In this document: positions 16,211-27,066 of the stretch, piece by piece
Numbering within the stretch: position 1 is the stretch's first letter
Layout: every line of letters starts with the position of its first letter
DNA from: Caldalkalibacillus mannanilyticus JCM 10596
GTDB lineage: Bacteria > Bacillota > Bacilli > Caldalkalibacillales > JCM-10596
Direction: 5' to 3'
Length of the DNA: 64,000 bases
Assembly (NCBI RefSeq): GCF_000615945.1
Contig: NZ_BAMO01000004.1
Location: 62,001 to 126,000, forward strand
Made by a program: the position numbers and the translations under genes
Notes under the pieces: model-generated
Seen by the model: the letters and a program-made list of their open reading frames with translations, nothing else
What the model was told of the DNA's origin: nothing
The model's database searches: none

Positions 16211-19200
16211 ATGAAAAAACAGTTAAGTCATTTAAAGGACAGATTAAATGATATTAGTAAGAGAAATCGTTCCATTCGATTATTAAGACTTTATAATAAA
16301 TGGAACCTAGACCTATACGAATTAAATTGTGTATTAACAGAAGGTATTACAGATGGCATAATAGATCAAATAATTGATCAAAAAGATAGGATTTCTCTTC
16401 TAACAATCAAAGGGGATGATGCTGATAAATTAGCTTTAAGTCAGCGATTGACTACTTTATTTCGTAACATGAAATCCATAGAGGACGAAACAGGATTATA
16501 TGACTTCTATTTTGGATATCCATTTCTAACAGGTACCATGTTGGATGGAACCTATTTTCAAGCTCCTCTATTTTTATATCCTTTACGCTTAGAGAGAAAG
16601 GATAGCAGTAATCGAAATTGGGAGTTACATAGAGAAGATGGAGATCCACAACTAAATCGTTCTTTATTTTTAGCATTGAAGAAGATCAATGGAATGAACC
16701 TTGAGGAAGCCATGTTTGAAGAAGCAAGTGAAATAGCAAAGACGAAGAATATGGAGCAATGGCTAGAATGGCTTTCAACCTATGATATTAAAGTAACTTC
16801 AACAACGGATACCACGGATACCATTGAGAGGTTTCAATCGTATACCGCTGATGAAACACCGAACCTTCCAAAAGGAACAATGGAAATTAGACCCTTTTCC
16901 ATATTAGGTAACTTTCCTCAAGGCAATTCCTCTTTATTACGTGACTATGAGGCTTTAATGGAGTTATCCGAAGAAACCATGTTGGGACTATCTCAAGAAA
17001 TCCTTGACATTGGAGACGCAACAAGAGAAGGGCACGTTCTAGCAACAGCAGGTGAAGAAACGAAGATAGCTAATAGGGAAACAAATGAAAAAGATAAATT
17101 TTACCTTATGCAAACCGACGGATCTCAAGAAGAAATTTTAGAGGAAGCAAGATATAGGAAAGGGTTAGTGGTTCATGGACCTCCAGGTACAGGAAAATCT
17201 CAAGTCATTGTAAACCTTATGACAGATGCTGTTCAAATGAACAAAAAGGTTTTACTTGTATGTCAAAAAAGAGCCGCACTAGACGTGGTTTACCAAAGGT
17301 TAGAAAGCTTACATTTATCACCTCATGTTGCTCTGGTACATGATGAAAAACATGATCGTAAAGCCCTGTATACTAAGATTCAACAGCTCATCCAATCATC
17401 AGGTTTATACGATACACAAGTAGAGCAAGAGTTGGAGAGTACGTCTAGTCAACTAGAAAGCAGAGAAAAAATATTAAATAATATTGCTAAGGGGTTATTT
17501 GAAATTCAACCCTTTGGCTATCGGGCTTATGATCTTTATGGCATGGTAAACAGGTCCGATGAGATGGAAAACATAGTTGATCTGGCGAATATAATCGATC
17601 AATTACATAAGAACAACCTTGATGATACATTAGCGGAAGTGTATAACTTCGGTGAGTTTTATGAACAATATGGGTCATCTGACTATCCTTTAGTAAAACG
17701 CCATTCCTTTGCTCAATTAGAAATCAAGGATCGAATGACGATCGCTAAAATATTACAGCAGGTCATAGAAAAAGCAAAACAATCCGCTAAATTCATGGAC
17801 TCATTAGATCAGAAGAAACTGACACCAGCGTATACTTGGATCATTAGCGACAAACTAGAAAAGATCTATGATGATTTAGATTCCACACAAAAACGAACGT
17901 TACAACAGTTGCGCTTGTGGTGGTGGACTTCCTTTACGGGAAAAGGGATTATTGAAGAATTATTAAATGGGGAAAAATTCAAGGGACTTTCTTCAAGCGA
18001 CTGGCCTAAAGTAAGTGAGAGCCTACGTATTCTTTATGATCTGGGAAAAGTGACAGAAGAAATGTCCACAGAGTTAGACCAGCTTGAGCCCTATGTCCAA
18101 AAGGAGGAAATAGAGAGGCTGAAGAAGATGGTATCAGAAGGGAAAATGCCTCTTCGTGAGTTGGATCGCATGTATGAATACCTGTTGCGAGATTTTGAAG
18201 CATTACGACAAATGGATCGAATCTATGAGCAATCTACTCCGCTGGTCATAAATCTAATAGATATGGCTAGAAAACATATACAGAAGCCCAAGAATCTATC
18301 ATTAGCAGAACATTGGGTGAAAACAATGAAACACTCAGCCTATATCCATTGGATTGACATGATTGAGAAAAAACATCCAGAAATTCCGACTGTTTCAACA
18401 GATCAATATGAACGTTTACGTAGCTCCTTTAGCGATTTAATCGAGAAGAAAAGAGAATTATCTCAAAAGGCTTTGGTCAATACATTGGTTCGACGCCTAT
18501 CAGAAGTGAGAGAAGAGCATCCGAGAGCAATGAAAGAATTAAATCATCAAGTGAGCAAAAAAAGGATGATTTGGCCTGTAAGAAAGCTAGTAAATGAATT
18601 TTCTAATCAAGGATTAACGGACATTTTACCTGTATGGTTATCTTCGCCAGAGATTGTTTCAGCCATATTTCCTTTATCAGAAGCTGTGTTTGATCTCGTT
18701 ATCTTTGATGAAGCCTCTCAATGCGCCGTAGAGAGTGGGATCCAGCTATTTATCGTGCAAAACAAGTGATTATTGCTGGGGACGAAATGCAGCTCCCACC
18801 AGCCAATCTATTTAGAGGAAGCTTATCCGATAATGAGGAAGAAGAACCTGAATTTGACGTAGATGAATCTCAAAGCTTATTGAACCTTGCTAAAAGAAGG
18901 TTTCCAGAGAAAATCCTACAGTGGCACTATCGTTCAAAATCAGAAGAGCTGATCAATTTTTCTAATCATGCTTTTTATCATGGACAAGTACAAATTGCAC
19001 CTAATGTTCAGCCTCTGAAACAACCTGCGGCTATTCAATGGAAAAAAGTAGATGGGCTGTGGGCTCATCAACAAAATGAGATAGAAGCACACGAAGTGGT
19101 GGAATTACTTAAACAGCAGCTCGTTATCAACCCCAACCAAACAGTAGGCATCATTACGTTTAATGCCAAGCAACAAGATAAGATACTAGATCTCATAGAT

Positions 19201-19992
19201 AAAAAGATCCAAGAGGACCCTGAATTTGAGGCGATGTATCATCAGGTAATGAGTAGGGACTTGGATGAAAGAATCTTTGTGAAAAATATAGAGAACGTTC
19301 AGGGAGATGAACGGGATGTGATTATCTTTTCTATTGGTTATGCCAAAAACCATGAGGGCAAAGTATACAATCGCTTTGGTACTCTGAATCAACATGGCGG
19401 AGAAAATCGATTAAATGTAGCCGTTTCAAGAGCCAAAGAAAAAATTCACGTGGTTTCTAGTATTGAACCACATGAATTAAATGTAGCAAATGCCAAAAAC
19501 CAAGGTCCACGTTTATTAAAAGCTTATCTAGAATACGCAAAAGCTGTATCTAACGTAGAACATGAGCAAGTAAACCATGTTTTAAAACAGGTGAATGAGC
19601 AAAGCAATATTCAGAAACAAGAAGGACAACTTCATTTTGATTCCACTTTTGAAGAAGAGGTCTATCAGCAGTTACGTGCAATTGGTTATGAGGTTAATAC
19701 TCAATTAGGGCTGTCTGGATATAGAATAGATCTTGCCATTATTCACCCTAATGATCCACAAAAATATATTCTAGGGATTGAATGCGACGGTGCTATGTAT
19801 CATAGTTCAAAAAATGCGAAAGAACGGGATGTGTATCGTCAAAAGTTTTTAGAGTCTCGCGGGTGGAAAATAACGCGGATATGGAGTAGAAACTGGTGGA
19901 GAAATCCAACTACTGAAACTGAACGAATTGATCAAATGGTTCGTAGCATGGTACAACAAGAGCAAAGCAAACAAAAAGTTGAGAGTATGTAA
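16211..19992 (+). pseudogene. large DUF4011-like/SF1 helicase with C-terminal Vsr/DUF559-type nuclease domain, frame interrupted
   Basis: About 1,260 residues once a frameshift near 18742 is repaired (one C missing in GGGATCC; expected ...SGIPAIYRAKQ). Order: N-terminal DUF4011-like region (LNDISKRNRSIRLL), Walker A HGPPGTGKS (17178-17204), a long helical insert, Walker B FDEASQC, then motifs III-VI of a Dna2/Upf1-like superfamily 1 helicase (GDEMQLPP, QGDERDV, AVSRAKEK), and a C-terminal restriction-endonuclease fold with RIDLAI, GIECDG and W-rich end, as in MTES_1575/DUF559/Vsr proteins. The layout resembles the single-gene Hhe-type defence proteins, but equivalence is not shown. Confidence 0.8.
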
Positions 19993-20024
19993 TTGTATGA
20001 TTTAAGTACAATGCACCCTTTAGT

Positions 20025-20072
20025 AGTGGATAAGAATAAGAAGCCAAAGATAGCTTCCTATCCTTATCCACT
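20025..20072. terminator. bidirectional hairpin between converging genes
   Basis: AGTGGATAAG (20025-20034) and CTTATCCACT (20063-20072) pair, extended inside by GAAGC/GCTTC; TTCTTTC follows. It overlaps the end of the EamA gene. Confidence 0.6.
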
Positions 20073-20968
20073 TTCTTTCGTTGGAGCTTCCTTTTGCATC
20101 CTAAACATATAGAAGGAGGCACAGAAAATAACAAGATAGCCAAAGATACTGATTAAATCTGGAAGCTGTTTGAAGATGATTAAGCTCAGAATGGCAGCAA
20201 ATACAACACTGGAATAAAAGAAAATGGATATCTCACGTGCTGGTGCGTATTTGTAGGCATGGTGACACCAAATTGTCCAAGTGTGGCAAAAAGACCTGCT
20301 AGTATTAGAAAAGCTAACTGACTTCCTGTCATTGGTTTATATGTAAGAAATACAAATGGGAGCATAGCGATGACAGAGAAAAAAGAAAAGTAAAAGACGA
20401 CCGTATAGGGCTTTTCTCTAGAACCCAAAATTCTTAAAATGGTGTAGGCTAAAGCAGCAAATACCGCTCCTAATATTCCAGCTAGGTAAGGAATCATTTC
20501 AAAGTCCAATTTAGGCTTAATGACAAACAATGTTCCCGCAAAAGCAATCAAGACAGCAGTAAGCTGGTAGGTTTTCACCTTTTCTTTTAGAAAGACAGCG
20601 GCAAAGATAATGAGTAAGAAAGGACTTAATTTATTTAGCATCTCTGCATCGGACAAAATGAGATGGTCAATGGAATAGAAATTAAGAATAACTCCAATTA
20701 ATCCAAACACGGAACGAAGAACAAGCCACTTTTGGTTTTCTCTTTTGCCAAAAAAGCTTTCCCTATAATAGATAACCAAACCAAACGCAATGATACATGA
20801 AATAAGATTGCGGAATAACGTTTTTTGGACTGTCGGCAAATCTCCGGAGAGCTTGATAAAAGCGGCCATTAAAGCAAATCCAAAACCAGATAGCAGCAGA
20901 AGAAATATGCCTTTATTGCGATCACTCATGATGACACTTCGATGACACTTCACGTTCTTATCTTTCAT
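20064..20968 (-). pseudogene. EamA/DMT-family transporter, frame interrupted
   Basis: A ten-helix drug/metabolite-transporter protein with two EamA repeats. The frame reads from 20968 (SD GGAAGGGA) to about 20257, where one base is missing (ATGGCC become ATGCC); repairing it gives VTMAYKYAPAREISIFFYSS and continues to the TAA at 20064, total about 302 residues, the normal length. As given, the last two helices are lost. Substrate unknown. Confidence 0.8.
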
Positions 20969-21103
20969 TAATGATTCCCTTCCTTTCATTAAAACTTTAC
21001 CAAATAAAAAAGGAAAAATGAAATCATTTGCTTTAGACTGGGTTTAATTTACTCTGTAATTATGAAGGAAATGAACACGATTAGTCCTTCTCTATATTCA
21101 TGC

Positions 21104-21109
21104 TATAAT
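21104..21109 (+). promoter_or_regulatory. extended -10 promoter of the HAD gene
   Basis: TGCTATAAT is an extended -10; the -35 (TTAGTC, 21081) is poor. It precedes the HAD gene by about 100 bases. Confidence 0.45.
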
Positions 21110-21210
21110 TAGGTTAGACGCAAATGAAAAAACGGATGAATGAAATGAAAAATGAGAGAAGAGATTATGCGATCAAAGGAAGCATATGAAATAAGTGAAG
21201 GGAGATCAAT

Positions 21211-21873
21211 ATGAAGGTAGCTATTTTCGATTTTGACGGTACATTATTTCCTGAAGAAACATTTCCTTTAATGATGAATCACTTGAAAAATCACCCAGTA
21301 CATAACAAAAGGTATAAAAGGTTTATGGTCAGAGCCCTCCCTGTATATGCAGCCTATAAATGCAAGCTTTACCCCGAGCAAAAAATGAAAGGTCAATTGA
21401 TGCAATCCTATTTATCTTCTTTTGGTGATACCTCTCAACATGTTATTGAAGAATTTTTCCACGAGATGGGGGAAGGAATTCGGAAAAACCTAAGTAAAGC
21501 TGTGTTGGAAAGGCAGGAACAGCATAAGAAGGAAGGTTATTATACAATGCTTGTTTCTGGTGCCTTTGAGCCACTTCTTCACTCTGTTACAAAAAACCTT
21601 ACTTTCGACTCTATTATTGGAACAGGCATTCCATTTAACCAAAACAAGCTGGACAGGCGTTCGAAGGTCATACATATTCATGGCAAACGAAAAACAGAGA
21701 AAATCTATGAACAGCTGGGAAATAGGGACATAGATTGGGATAATAGTTTTTGTTATGGAGACAGTTATTCGGATTTGGATGTACTTCAATTAGTCGGTAA
21801 TCCCGTTGCAGTCAATCCAGATCCTCGTCTGTTGAAAATAGCACAAGAACAACGGTGGAATGTAGTAAACTGA
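21211..21873 (+). CDS. HAD-superfamily IB phosphatase
   Basis: 220 residues. Catalytic motif I is FDFDGTLF (residues 6-13), motif II Ser is in VSGAFEP and motif IV is YGDSYSDLDVL, which matches subfamily IB (SerB/CicA-like) hydrolases. No signal peptide. Substrate is not evident. SD AAGGGAG. Followed after 36 bases by a small gene of unknown function. Confidence 0.85.
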   Translation: MKVAIFDFDGTLFPEETFPLMMNHLKNHPVHNKRYKRFMVRALPVYAAYKCKLYPEQKMKGQLMQSYLSSFGDTSQHVIEEFFHEMGEGIRKNLSKAVLERQEQHKKEGYYTMLVSGAFEPLLHSVTKNLTFDSIIGTGIPFNQNKLDRRSKVIHIHGKRKTEKIYEQLGNRDIDWDNSFCYGDSYSDLDVLQLVGNPVAVNPDPRLLKIAQEQRWNVVN

Positions 21874-21909
21874 TTAAAGTATAGATAACCTAGAGGAGGC
21901 TTTACATCA

Positions 21910-22341
21910 TTGAACTGGTTTTTAGAGTTATTTAAAGGCAAAGATAAAAGTATTGAATTCAATGAATTTATACTATCCTTAAAGGAGATTAACATACCTC
22001 AAGACATCATAATCGAGGCTCTATATATTATCAAAATGATAATGAGAGAAGTAGAAGAAGTGGATGAGGCAAGAATCCTAAATAAAACGATCAAAACGAT
22101 AGAAAATTGGAAAGTTACAGAAGTATTGACTGAGGAAGAATGGAAAGCAATTTACACTAGACGTTCTAAAGAAATTGAAAAACTATTACATGACTTCTTG
22201 ATTGAATCTGAGATGAGCCTTGAAGAACAGACACAACATATTGAGCATTTTCATCCTGATGCTATTAAGAGTGAATATGTTATGACCCATGTAATAGCGG
22301 AAGGTATTCATAAATTTGTTCGGATTTTTGGAACTAGGTAA
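21910..22341 (+). CDS. hypothetical protein
   Basis: 143 residues from a TTG start with AGAGGAGG upstream. Helical, charged, no signal peptide or membrane segment; two His-rich points near the C-terminus (HIEHFH, HVIAEGIH). I do not recognise a family. It is probably co-transcribed with the HAD phosphatase; a terminator follows. Confidence 0.7.
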   Translation: MNWFLELFKGKDKSIEFNEFILSLKEINIPQDIIIEALYIIKMIMREVEEVDEARILNKTIKTIENWKVTEVLTEEEWKAIYTRRSKEIEKLLHDFLIESEMSLEEQTQHIEHFHPDAIKSEYVMTHVIAEGIHKFVRIFGTR

Positions 22342-22350
22342 GTTAGATGA

Positions 22351-22392
22351 AAAAAACAGCTAAAGTGATAATAAATACTTTAGCTGTTTTTT
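22351..22392. terminator. bidirectional rho-independent terminator
   Basis: AAAAAACAGCTAAAGT (22351-22366) and ACTTTAGCTGTTTTTT (22377-22392) pair perfectly; it serves the unknown gene on + and the TetR gene on -. Confidence 0.88.
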
Positions 22393-22411
22393 AGTTTATA
22401 CAACATAAGCC

Positions 22412-22978
22412 TTACAAAAACGAAGAAAGCCCCCTATTGGCAAGCTTTTGAATTAGTTCTGCCATCTCTTTAGGTGATTCTTTTGACCCGTTTTTCAACC
22501 AAATTTGGATGACATGAATACTTCCATTTACTATATACTGACTCAGGTATTCTACATTGTGAGGAAGTGTATTGCTTTCGACCGTCCATAATTTATTAAA
22601 GTGCGTATGGGCAAGCATCATCACTTTTCTTTGAAAAGATGGGGCACCATGCTCACTGAATAAGGTTTCACAGCTCTCACGGTTTTCAACAAGATACTCC
22701 AATACCTTTTCGATCATTTGGTAGTTTTCTTCCTCAATTGAGTAGCTGTAAGTGGATAAAGCTTGGTTCAGATCCTCAATAATATCATCTTCTACTTGAT
22801 GAAGGAGATCATAGAGATCAGTAAAATGGGAATAAAACGTGGAACGATTGATATCGGCATGTTCACAAACCCCTTTTATGGTTATATTAGCTAAGGGGAT
22901 CTCTTGCAGTAGCTTTATAAAACTATCTTTTAGGACCATTCGTGTATATTGTTTGCGTCTGTCTATTTTTACACTCAT
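22412..22978 (-). CDS. TetR/AcrR-family transcriptional regulator
   Basis: About 188 residues. N-terminal TetR helix-turn-helix with VCEHADINRSTFYSHF (~38-53), then a ligand-binding part resembling the TetR_C_8-type. ATG chosen because AAGGGAG is well spaced. It is divergent from the MMPL exporter gene and an inverted repeat (TGTTTG-N8-CAAACA) overlaps the exporter promoter, so it probably represses that operon and perhaps itself. Confidence 0.88.
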   Translation of the reverse strand: MSVKIDRRKQYTRMVLKDSFIKLLQEIPLANITIKGVCEHADINRSTFYSHFTDLYDLLHQVEDDIIEDLNQALSTYSYSIEEENYQMIEKVLEYLVENRESCETLFSEHGAPSFQRKVMMLAHTHFNKLWTVESNTLPHNVEYLSQYIVNGSIHVIQIWLKNGSKESPKEMAELIQKLANRGLSSFL

Positions 22979-23052
22979 CAATTTTCTCCCTTTTGTATAC
23001 TAAACCAACATATTGAAGCTCTTTGCTGGTTATTTAACAAATTATAATAAAC

Positions 23053-23087
23053 TGTTTGTTGAAAATCAAACACAGTGTCTTTATAAT
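23053..23087 (+). promoter_or_regulatory. MMPL operon promoter with TetR-type operator
   Basis: TTGAAA (23059-23064), 17 bases, TATAAT (23082-23087). The inverted repeat TGTTTG (23053-23058) / CAAACA (23067-23072) brackets the -35, a usual position for a repressor site. Confidence 0.6.
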
Positions 23088-23121
23088 TTGAAATTAGTTA
23101 GGTTTTAAAGGGGGTGTTCTT

Positions 23122-25185
23122 TTGAGAGATATGGCTGAACTAATAATAAAAAGTAAAAAATCAATTGTTGTTATTTTTACTATGTTGACAGTGCTCAGTA
23201 CGATTGCACTTTTTTTTGTTTCCGTTAACTATAACATGAACGACTATATACCAGAGCATTCTCCATCCACAAGAGCCATAGATGTGATGGAAGAGGAATT
23301 TAATCAATCCCTTACGAACTCACATGTGATGTTAAAAAATGTATCCGTCCAAGAAGCGCTTGCCTACAAAGACAGGTTAGCTGAAATAGATGGTGTTTCT
23401 GATGTGGTCTGGCTAGATAAGATCATTGACTTAAAAATTCCATTGGAGATGGCAGATCGTGATGTAGTGGAGTCATACTATTTGGATAACCATGCACTCC
23501 TTTCCTTAACGATACGAGAGGGGGATGAAGTAGCTGTTACGGATGCCATTTATGCGCTTATAGGAGAAGAGAATGCCTTGACAGGTGCAGCAGTGGAAAC
23601 AGCTGTTTCTCAGAAAATGTCCTTCAGCGAATCATTAAATGCAGCTTTGTTATTAGTTCCTGTGATTATTATTATTTTGATCCTATCCACAAGATCGTGG
23701 ATTGAACCCATACTATTTCTTACAGCGATCGGTGTTTCTGTGATCATCAACCTAGGAACAAATATTTTTCTCGGGAACATATCCTTTGTTACTCAATCGG
23801 TCAGTCCAGTGCTACAATTAGCCGTTTCCTTAGATTATGCCGTCTTTCTCCTGCATAGCTTTGCTTATTTTCGTCTGAAGATGGAGAATCCTGAAGAGGC
23901 GATGAAGCTTGCGATGAAGAAGTCGTACCCAGCTATTGCTGCCAGTGCTGCCACAACGTTCTTCGGATTTCTGGCACTTACCTTTATGCAGTTTGAAATT
24001 GGAGCCGATTTAGGTATTAATTTAGTAAAAGGCATTTTACTCAGCTTTATAAGCGTTATGGTATTTTTACCAGCCTTAACATTGTTATGCTATAAATGGA
24101 TTGACAAAACTCAACATAGACCTTTATTGCCTTCTATTAAATCGATTGGCAAGAAGGTCATTAGTGTAAGAGTGATTAGTTTATTCGTTGTATTCCTTAT
24201 CATAGTTCCTAGCTTTTTAGCACAAAAGGAAACAACATTCGTTTATGGAATTGGTGAACAACCAGAAACAACACGCTTAGGAAGCGATATGATAGCCATT
24301 GATCAGGTGTTTGGAAGATCTACACCTATTGTCTTACTAGTTCCAAAAGGGGATGTCGCTAAAGAAGTACAGCTCGAACAAGATTTACTTAAAGTGGATC
24401 GTGTAAAAAGCGTGATTTCGTATAATCAATCGGTCAGTCCAGCTATCCCACCTGAGTTCCTACATGAAACCATCAGGGAGCAATTTCATTCTGAAAACTA
24501 CAGCCAAATCATTCTGTACACAAATACGAAGACTGAAGGGGAGATTGCCTTTCAAGTAGTAGAAACAGTTCTAGATATTACTACTTCCTATTATGGAGAT
24601 GAATATTATGCGCTTGGTGAGAGCGTGTCCTTGTATGATATGAAAAAAATCGTTTTAAAGGATAATACCGTAGTTAATACATTAACGGTTCTAGCTATCG
24701 GTATCGTTTTATTGATTACATTTAAATCCATATCGATCCCCATTATTCTGTTACTGACAATCCAATCAGCTGTTTGGTTCAATTTAGCTATTCCCTATTT
24801 AACAGACACCTCGTTAGTTTTTATCGGTTATCTGGTTGTGAGTACGGTCCAATTTGCAGCAACGGTAGATTATGCCATTCTTTTTACCGAAGATTATCTC
24901 CAGAACAGGAAAGAGATGACAGCACGACAAGCTATTCAAAGGACTTTAGATGAAAAGACATTCTCCATTTCCATTTCCGCTGTCATATTATCTAGTGTCG
25001 GCTTTATCCTATGGTTTACTTCTACGAATCCTATTGTGTCAGCCATTGGCTTACTCATTGGCAGAGGAGCCATGCTTGCCTTTATCGTTGTTCTCTTTTT
25101 CCTGCCAGCAATATTGCTTGTATGTGATAAAGTGGTGGGTACAACAACTTTACGATCCAATTTTTACAAGGAGGGGAGATCATAA
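23122..25185 (+). CDS. MMPL/RND-family transporter
   Basis: 687 residues with the RND duplication: a membrane helix, an outside loop, then a block of helices, repeated twice. The MMPL motifs LAVSLDYAVFLLHSF (first half) and FAATVDYAILFTEDYL (second half) carry the aspartates expected to relay protons. TTG start with SD AAAGGGGGTG. Such proteins move lipids or drugs out of the cell. The stop overlaps the start of the next gene (TAATG), so the two are coupled. Confidence 0.9.
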   Translation: MRDMAELIIKSKKSIVVIFTMLTVLSTIALFFVSVNYNMNDYIPEHSPSTRAIDVMEEEFNQSLTNSHVMLKNVSVQEALAYKDRLAEIDGVSDVVWLDKIIDLKIPLEMADRDVVESYYLDNHALLSLTIREGDEVAVTDAIYALIGEENALTGAAVETAVSQKMSFSESLNAALLLVPVIIIILILSTRSWIEPILFLTAIGVSVIINLGTNIFLGNISFVTQSVSPVLQLAVSLDYAVFLLHSFAYFRLKMENPEEAMKLAMKKSYPAIAASAATTFFGFLALTFMQFEIGADLGINLVKGILLSFISVMVFLPALTLLCYKWIDKTQHRPLLPSIKSIGKKVISVRVISLFVVFLIIVPSFLAQKETTFVYGIGEQPETTRLGSDMIAIDQVFGRSTPIVLLVPKGDVAKEVQLEQDLLKVDRVKSVISYNQSVSPAIPPEFLHETIREQFHSENYSQIILYTNTKTEGEIAFQVVETVLDITTSYYGDEYYALGESVSLYDMKKIVLKDNTVVNTLTVLAIGIVLLITFKSISIPIILLLTIQSAVWFNLAIPYLTDTSLVFIGYLVVSTVQFAATVDYAILFTEDYLQNRKEMTARQAIQRTLDEKTFSISISAVILSSVGFILWFTSTNPIVSAIGLLIGRGAMLAFIVVLFFLPAILLVCDKVVGTTTLRSNFYKEGRS

Positions 25186-27032
25186 TGACAAAAAAAATAG
25201 TGCTCGTTTTTATAGTTAGCTTGCTCGCATTTCCTTTATATATAGGAAACGCTCAGCAAAATTTGGGAATACAGGATTCAACCGATGAAGAACAAGGAGA
25301 TCCTCATTCCGAAGGAGAAGCGGCTTCCAAGGATGAGGTTGTCTATGGCAAACTAAGTCCCACAGGTGAACTAAGAGAATTATATGTGGTGAATATGTTC
25401 AATGTCACGACATCTGGTACCTTCCTTGATCATGGAAACTATACCTCCATAAGAAATTTGACTGACCTAACAGAAATGGAACAGGAAGGGGATCAAGTCC
25501 AATTCCAAGCTTCGCCAGGCTGGTTCTACTATCAAGGAAATATGAATGATGCTGTATTGCCTTGGAATGTAGAGATTACCTATAGGCTCGATGGAGAAAA
25601 GATCTCACCAGAAAATCTTTCAGGAAAAGAAGGGCGTTTACTATTATCAATCCAAACGTCAAAGAATGCAAAAGTAGACCCTGTTTTTTATGAAAACTAT
25701 ACTATGCAAATCTCTTTGACGCTTGATACAGACATTATTAGCAATATCGAAGCACCTGAGGCAACCATAGCAAATGTGGGTAAAAAGAAACAAGTAACCT
25801 ATACCATCATGCCTGAAAATGACGGTGCTATCCATTTACTTGCCGATGTAGTAAAGTTTGAAATGGAAGGGATTGATATAGCAGCCATTCCATTATCAAT
25901 GTCCATAGATAATCCAGACATCGGGGAAATGAAAGACGAAATGCGCAGCCTAAGTGAAGCTATAGCCGAAATCAATAAAGGGGTCATTGATTTAAAAACA
26001 GGTGTATCGGAGCTAAATGAAGGTATTCAACAATTAAACAATGGTTCTAAAGAATATAACTTAAGGATGACTGAGATCAAAGAAGCTTCTTCAGAAATCA
26101 ACAAAGGCTCGAAAACAATTCACGAATCGCTTGTCTTGTTATCCGAAAAGCTTAATGGAGCATCTTCTGAAAAAATGGATCTGAAACAGTTGTCTCAATT
26201 GCAGGGAGGCTTAGCACTTATTGCAGATGGGCTTATCGAAATAGCAGATGGATTATCCCTTTTACAGAAAAATTTTTCTACTGCCTATACCACATTAGAT
26301 GGAGCGATGAATGGTATTCCAGCCCCTTCTGTGACAGAAGAAGAGATTCAACAATTATATGCTAGTGGAGCAAATCAAGAGATTATCAAGCGCTTAGTCG
26401 AAGTCTATGGTGCAGCTCAAAAAGCAAAGAGTACCTACGAACATACAAAACAAGCATTTAAGGCGGTGGATACAACTCTAGGAAGAACGAGCGATGCTCT
26501 CTATGACATGAACAACAATGTAACGATCATTTCTCGTGATCTATCCACAGCATTGGAAGGTATGGAAGGACTTGACGCATTAAGAGAATTAGAAGAGGGA
26601 ATCAACCTTCTTGCTACGAATTATAACGAGTTTCATTCAGGTTTAGTATCCTACACAACGGGAGTTTCTCAGCTTGCAGACGCCTACAATGAGTTTCATT
26701 CAGGATTTAACGAAATGGCTTCTGGAACGATCCAACTCGAAAACGGTGTAGGGGAGCTTGCTAATGGTACTCAAGAATTAGCAAATGCAACTAAGGATTT
26801 ACCTGATAAAATGCAGGAAGAGATTGCTACAATGATGGAAAACTATAATTATTCTGATTTTGAAGCTGTATCCTTTGTATCTCCTAAAAATAACAACATT
26901 CAGTCTGTTCAATTTATCCTCAAAACAGAAGAGATTAAGATACAGGTAGAAGATAAGATCGATGATGCGGAAGAAGAGATTTCGGGGTTTTGGCAGCGAT
27001 TATTTGGATTGTTTTCCAAATTTAAGAAATAG
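25185..27032 (+). CDS. secreted/anchored heptad-repeat protein (YhgE-like), partner of MMPL exporter
   Basis: 615 residues with an N-terminal signal peptide (about 1-24, ending near GNA). A beta-rich part (40-230) is followed by long LxxG heptad repeats (e.g. LKTGVSELNEGIQQLNNGS and LENGVGELANGTQELANA) of the type in YhgE/Pip proteins, then a short amphipathic Lys-rich C-terminus (FWQRLFGLFSKF). It lacks the transmembrane block of true YhgE. Being translationally coupled to an MMPL pump, it may be its extracytoplasmic partner; this is inference. Confidence 0.75.
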   Translation: MTKKIVLVFIVSLLAFPLYIGNAQQNLGIQDSTDEEQGDPHSEGEAASKDEVVYGKLSPTGELRELYVVNMFNVTTSGTFLDHGNYTSIRNLTDLTEMEQEGDQVQFQASPGWFYYQGNMNDAVLPWNVEITYRLDGEKISPENLSGKEGRLLLSIQTSKNAKVDPVFYENYTMQISLTLDTDIISNIEAPEATIANVGKKKQVTYTIMPENDGAIHLLADVVKFEMEGIDIAAIPLSMSIDNPDIGEMKDEMRSLSEAIAEINKGVIDLKTGVSELNEGIQQLNNGSKEYNLRMTEIKEASSEINKGSKTIHESLVLLSEKLNGASSEKMDLKQLSQLQGGLALIADGLIEIADGLSLLQKNFSTAYTTLDGAMNGIPAPSVTEEEIQQLYASGANQEIIKRLVEVYGAAQKAKSTYEHTKQAFKAVDTTLGRTSDALYDMNNNVTIISRDLSTALEGMEGLDALRELEEGINLLATNYNEFHSGLVSYTTGVSQLADAYNEFHSGFNEMASGTIQLENGVGELANGTQELANATKDLPDKMQEEIATMMENYNYSDFEAVSFVSPKNNNIQSVQFILKTEEIKIQVEDKIDDAEEEISGFWQRLFGLFSKFKK

Positions 27033-27066
27033 AAACTTATCGTGCTAAACCAGAAGATCATAATAT

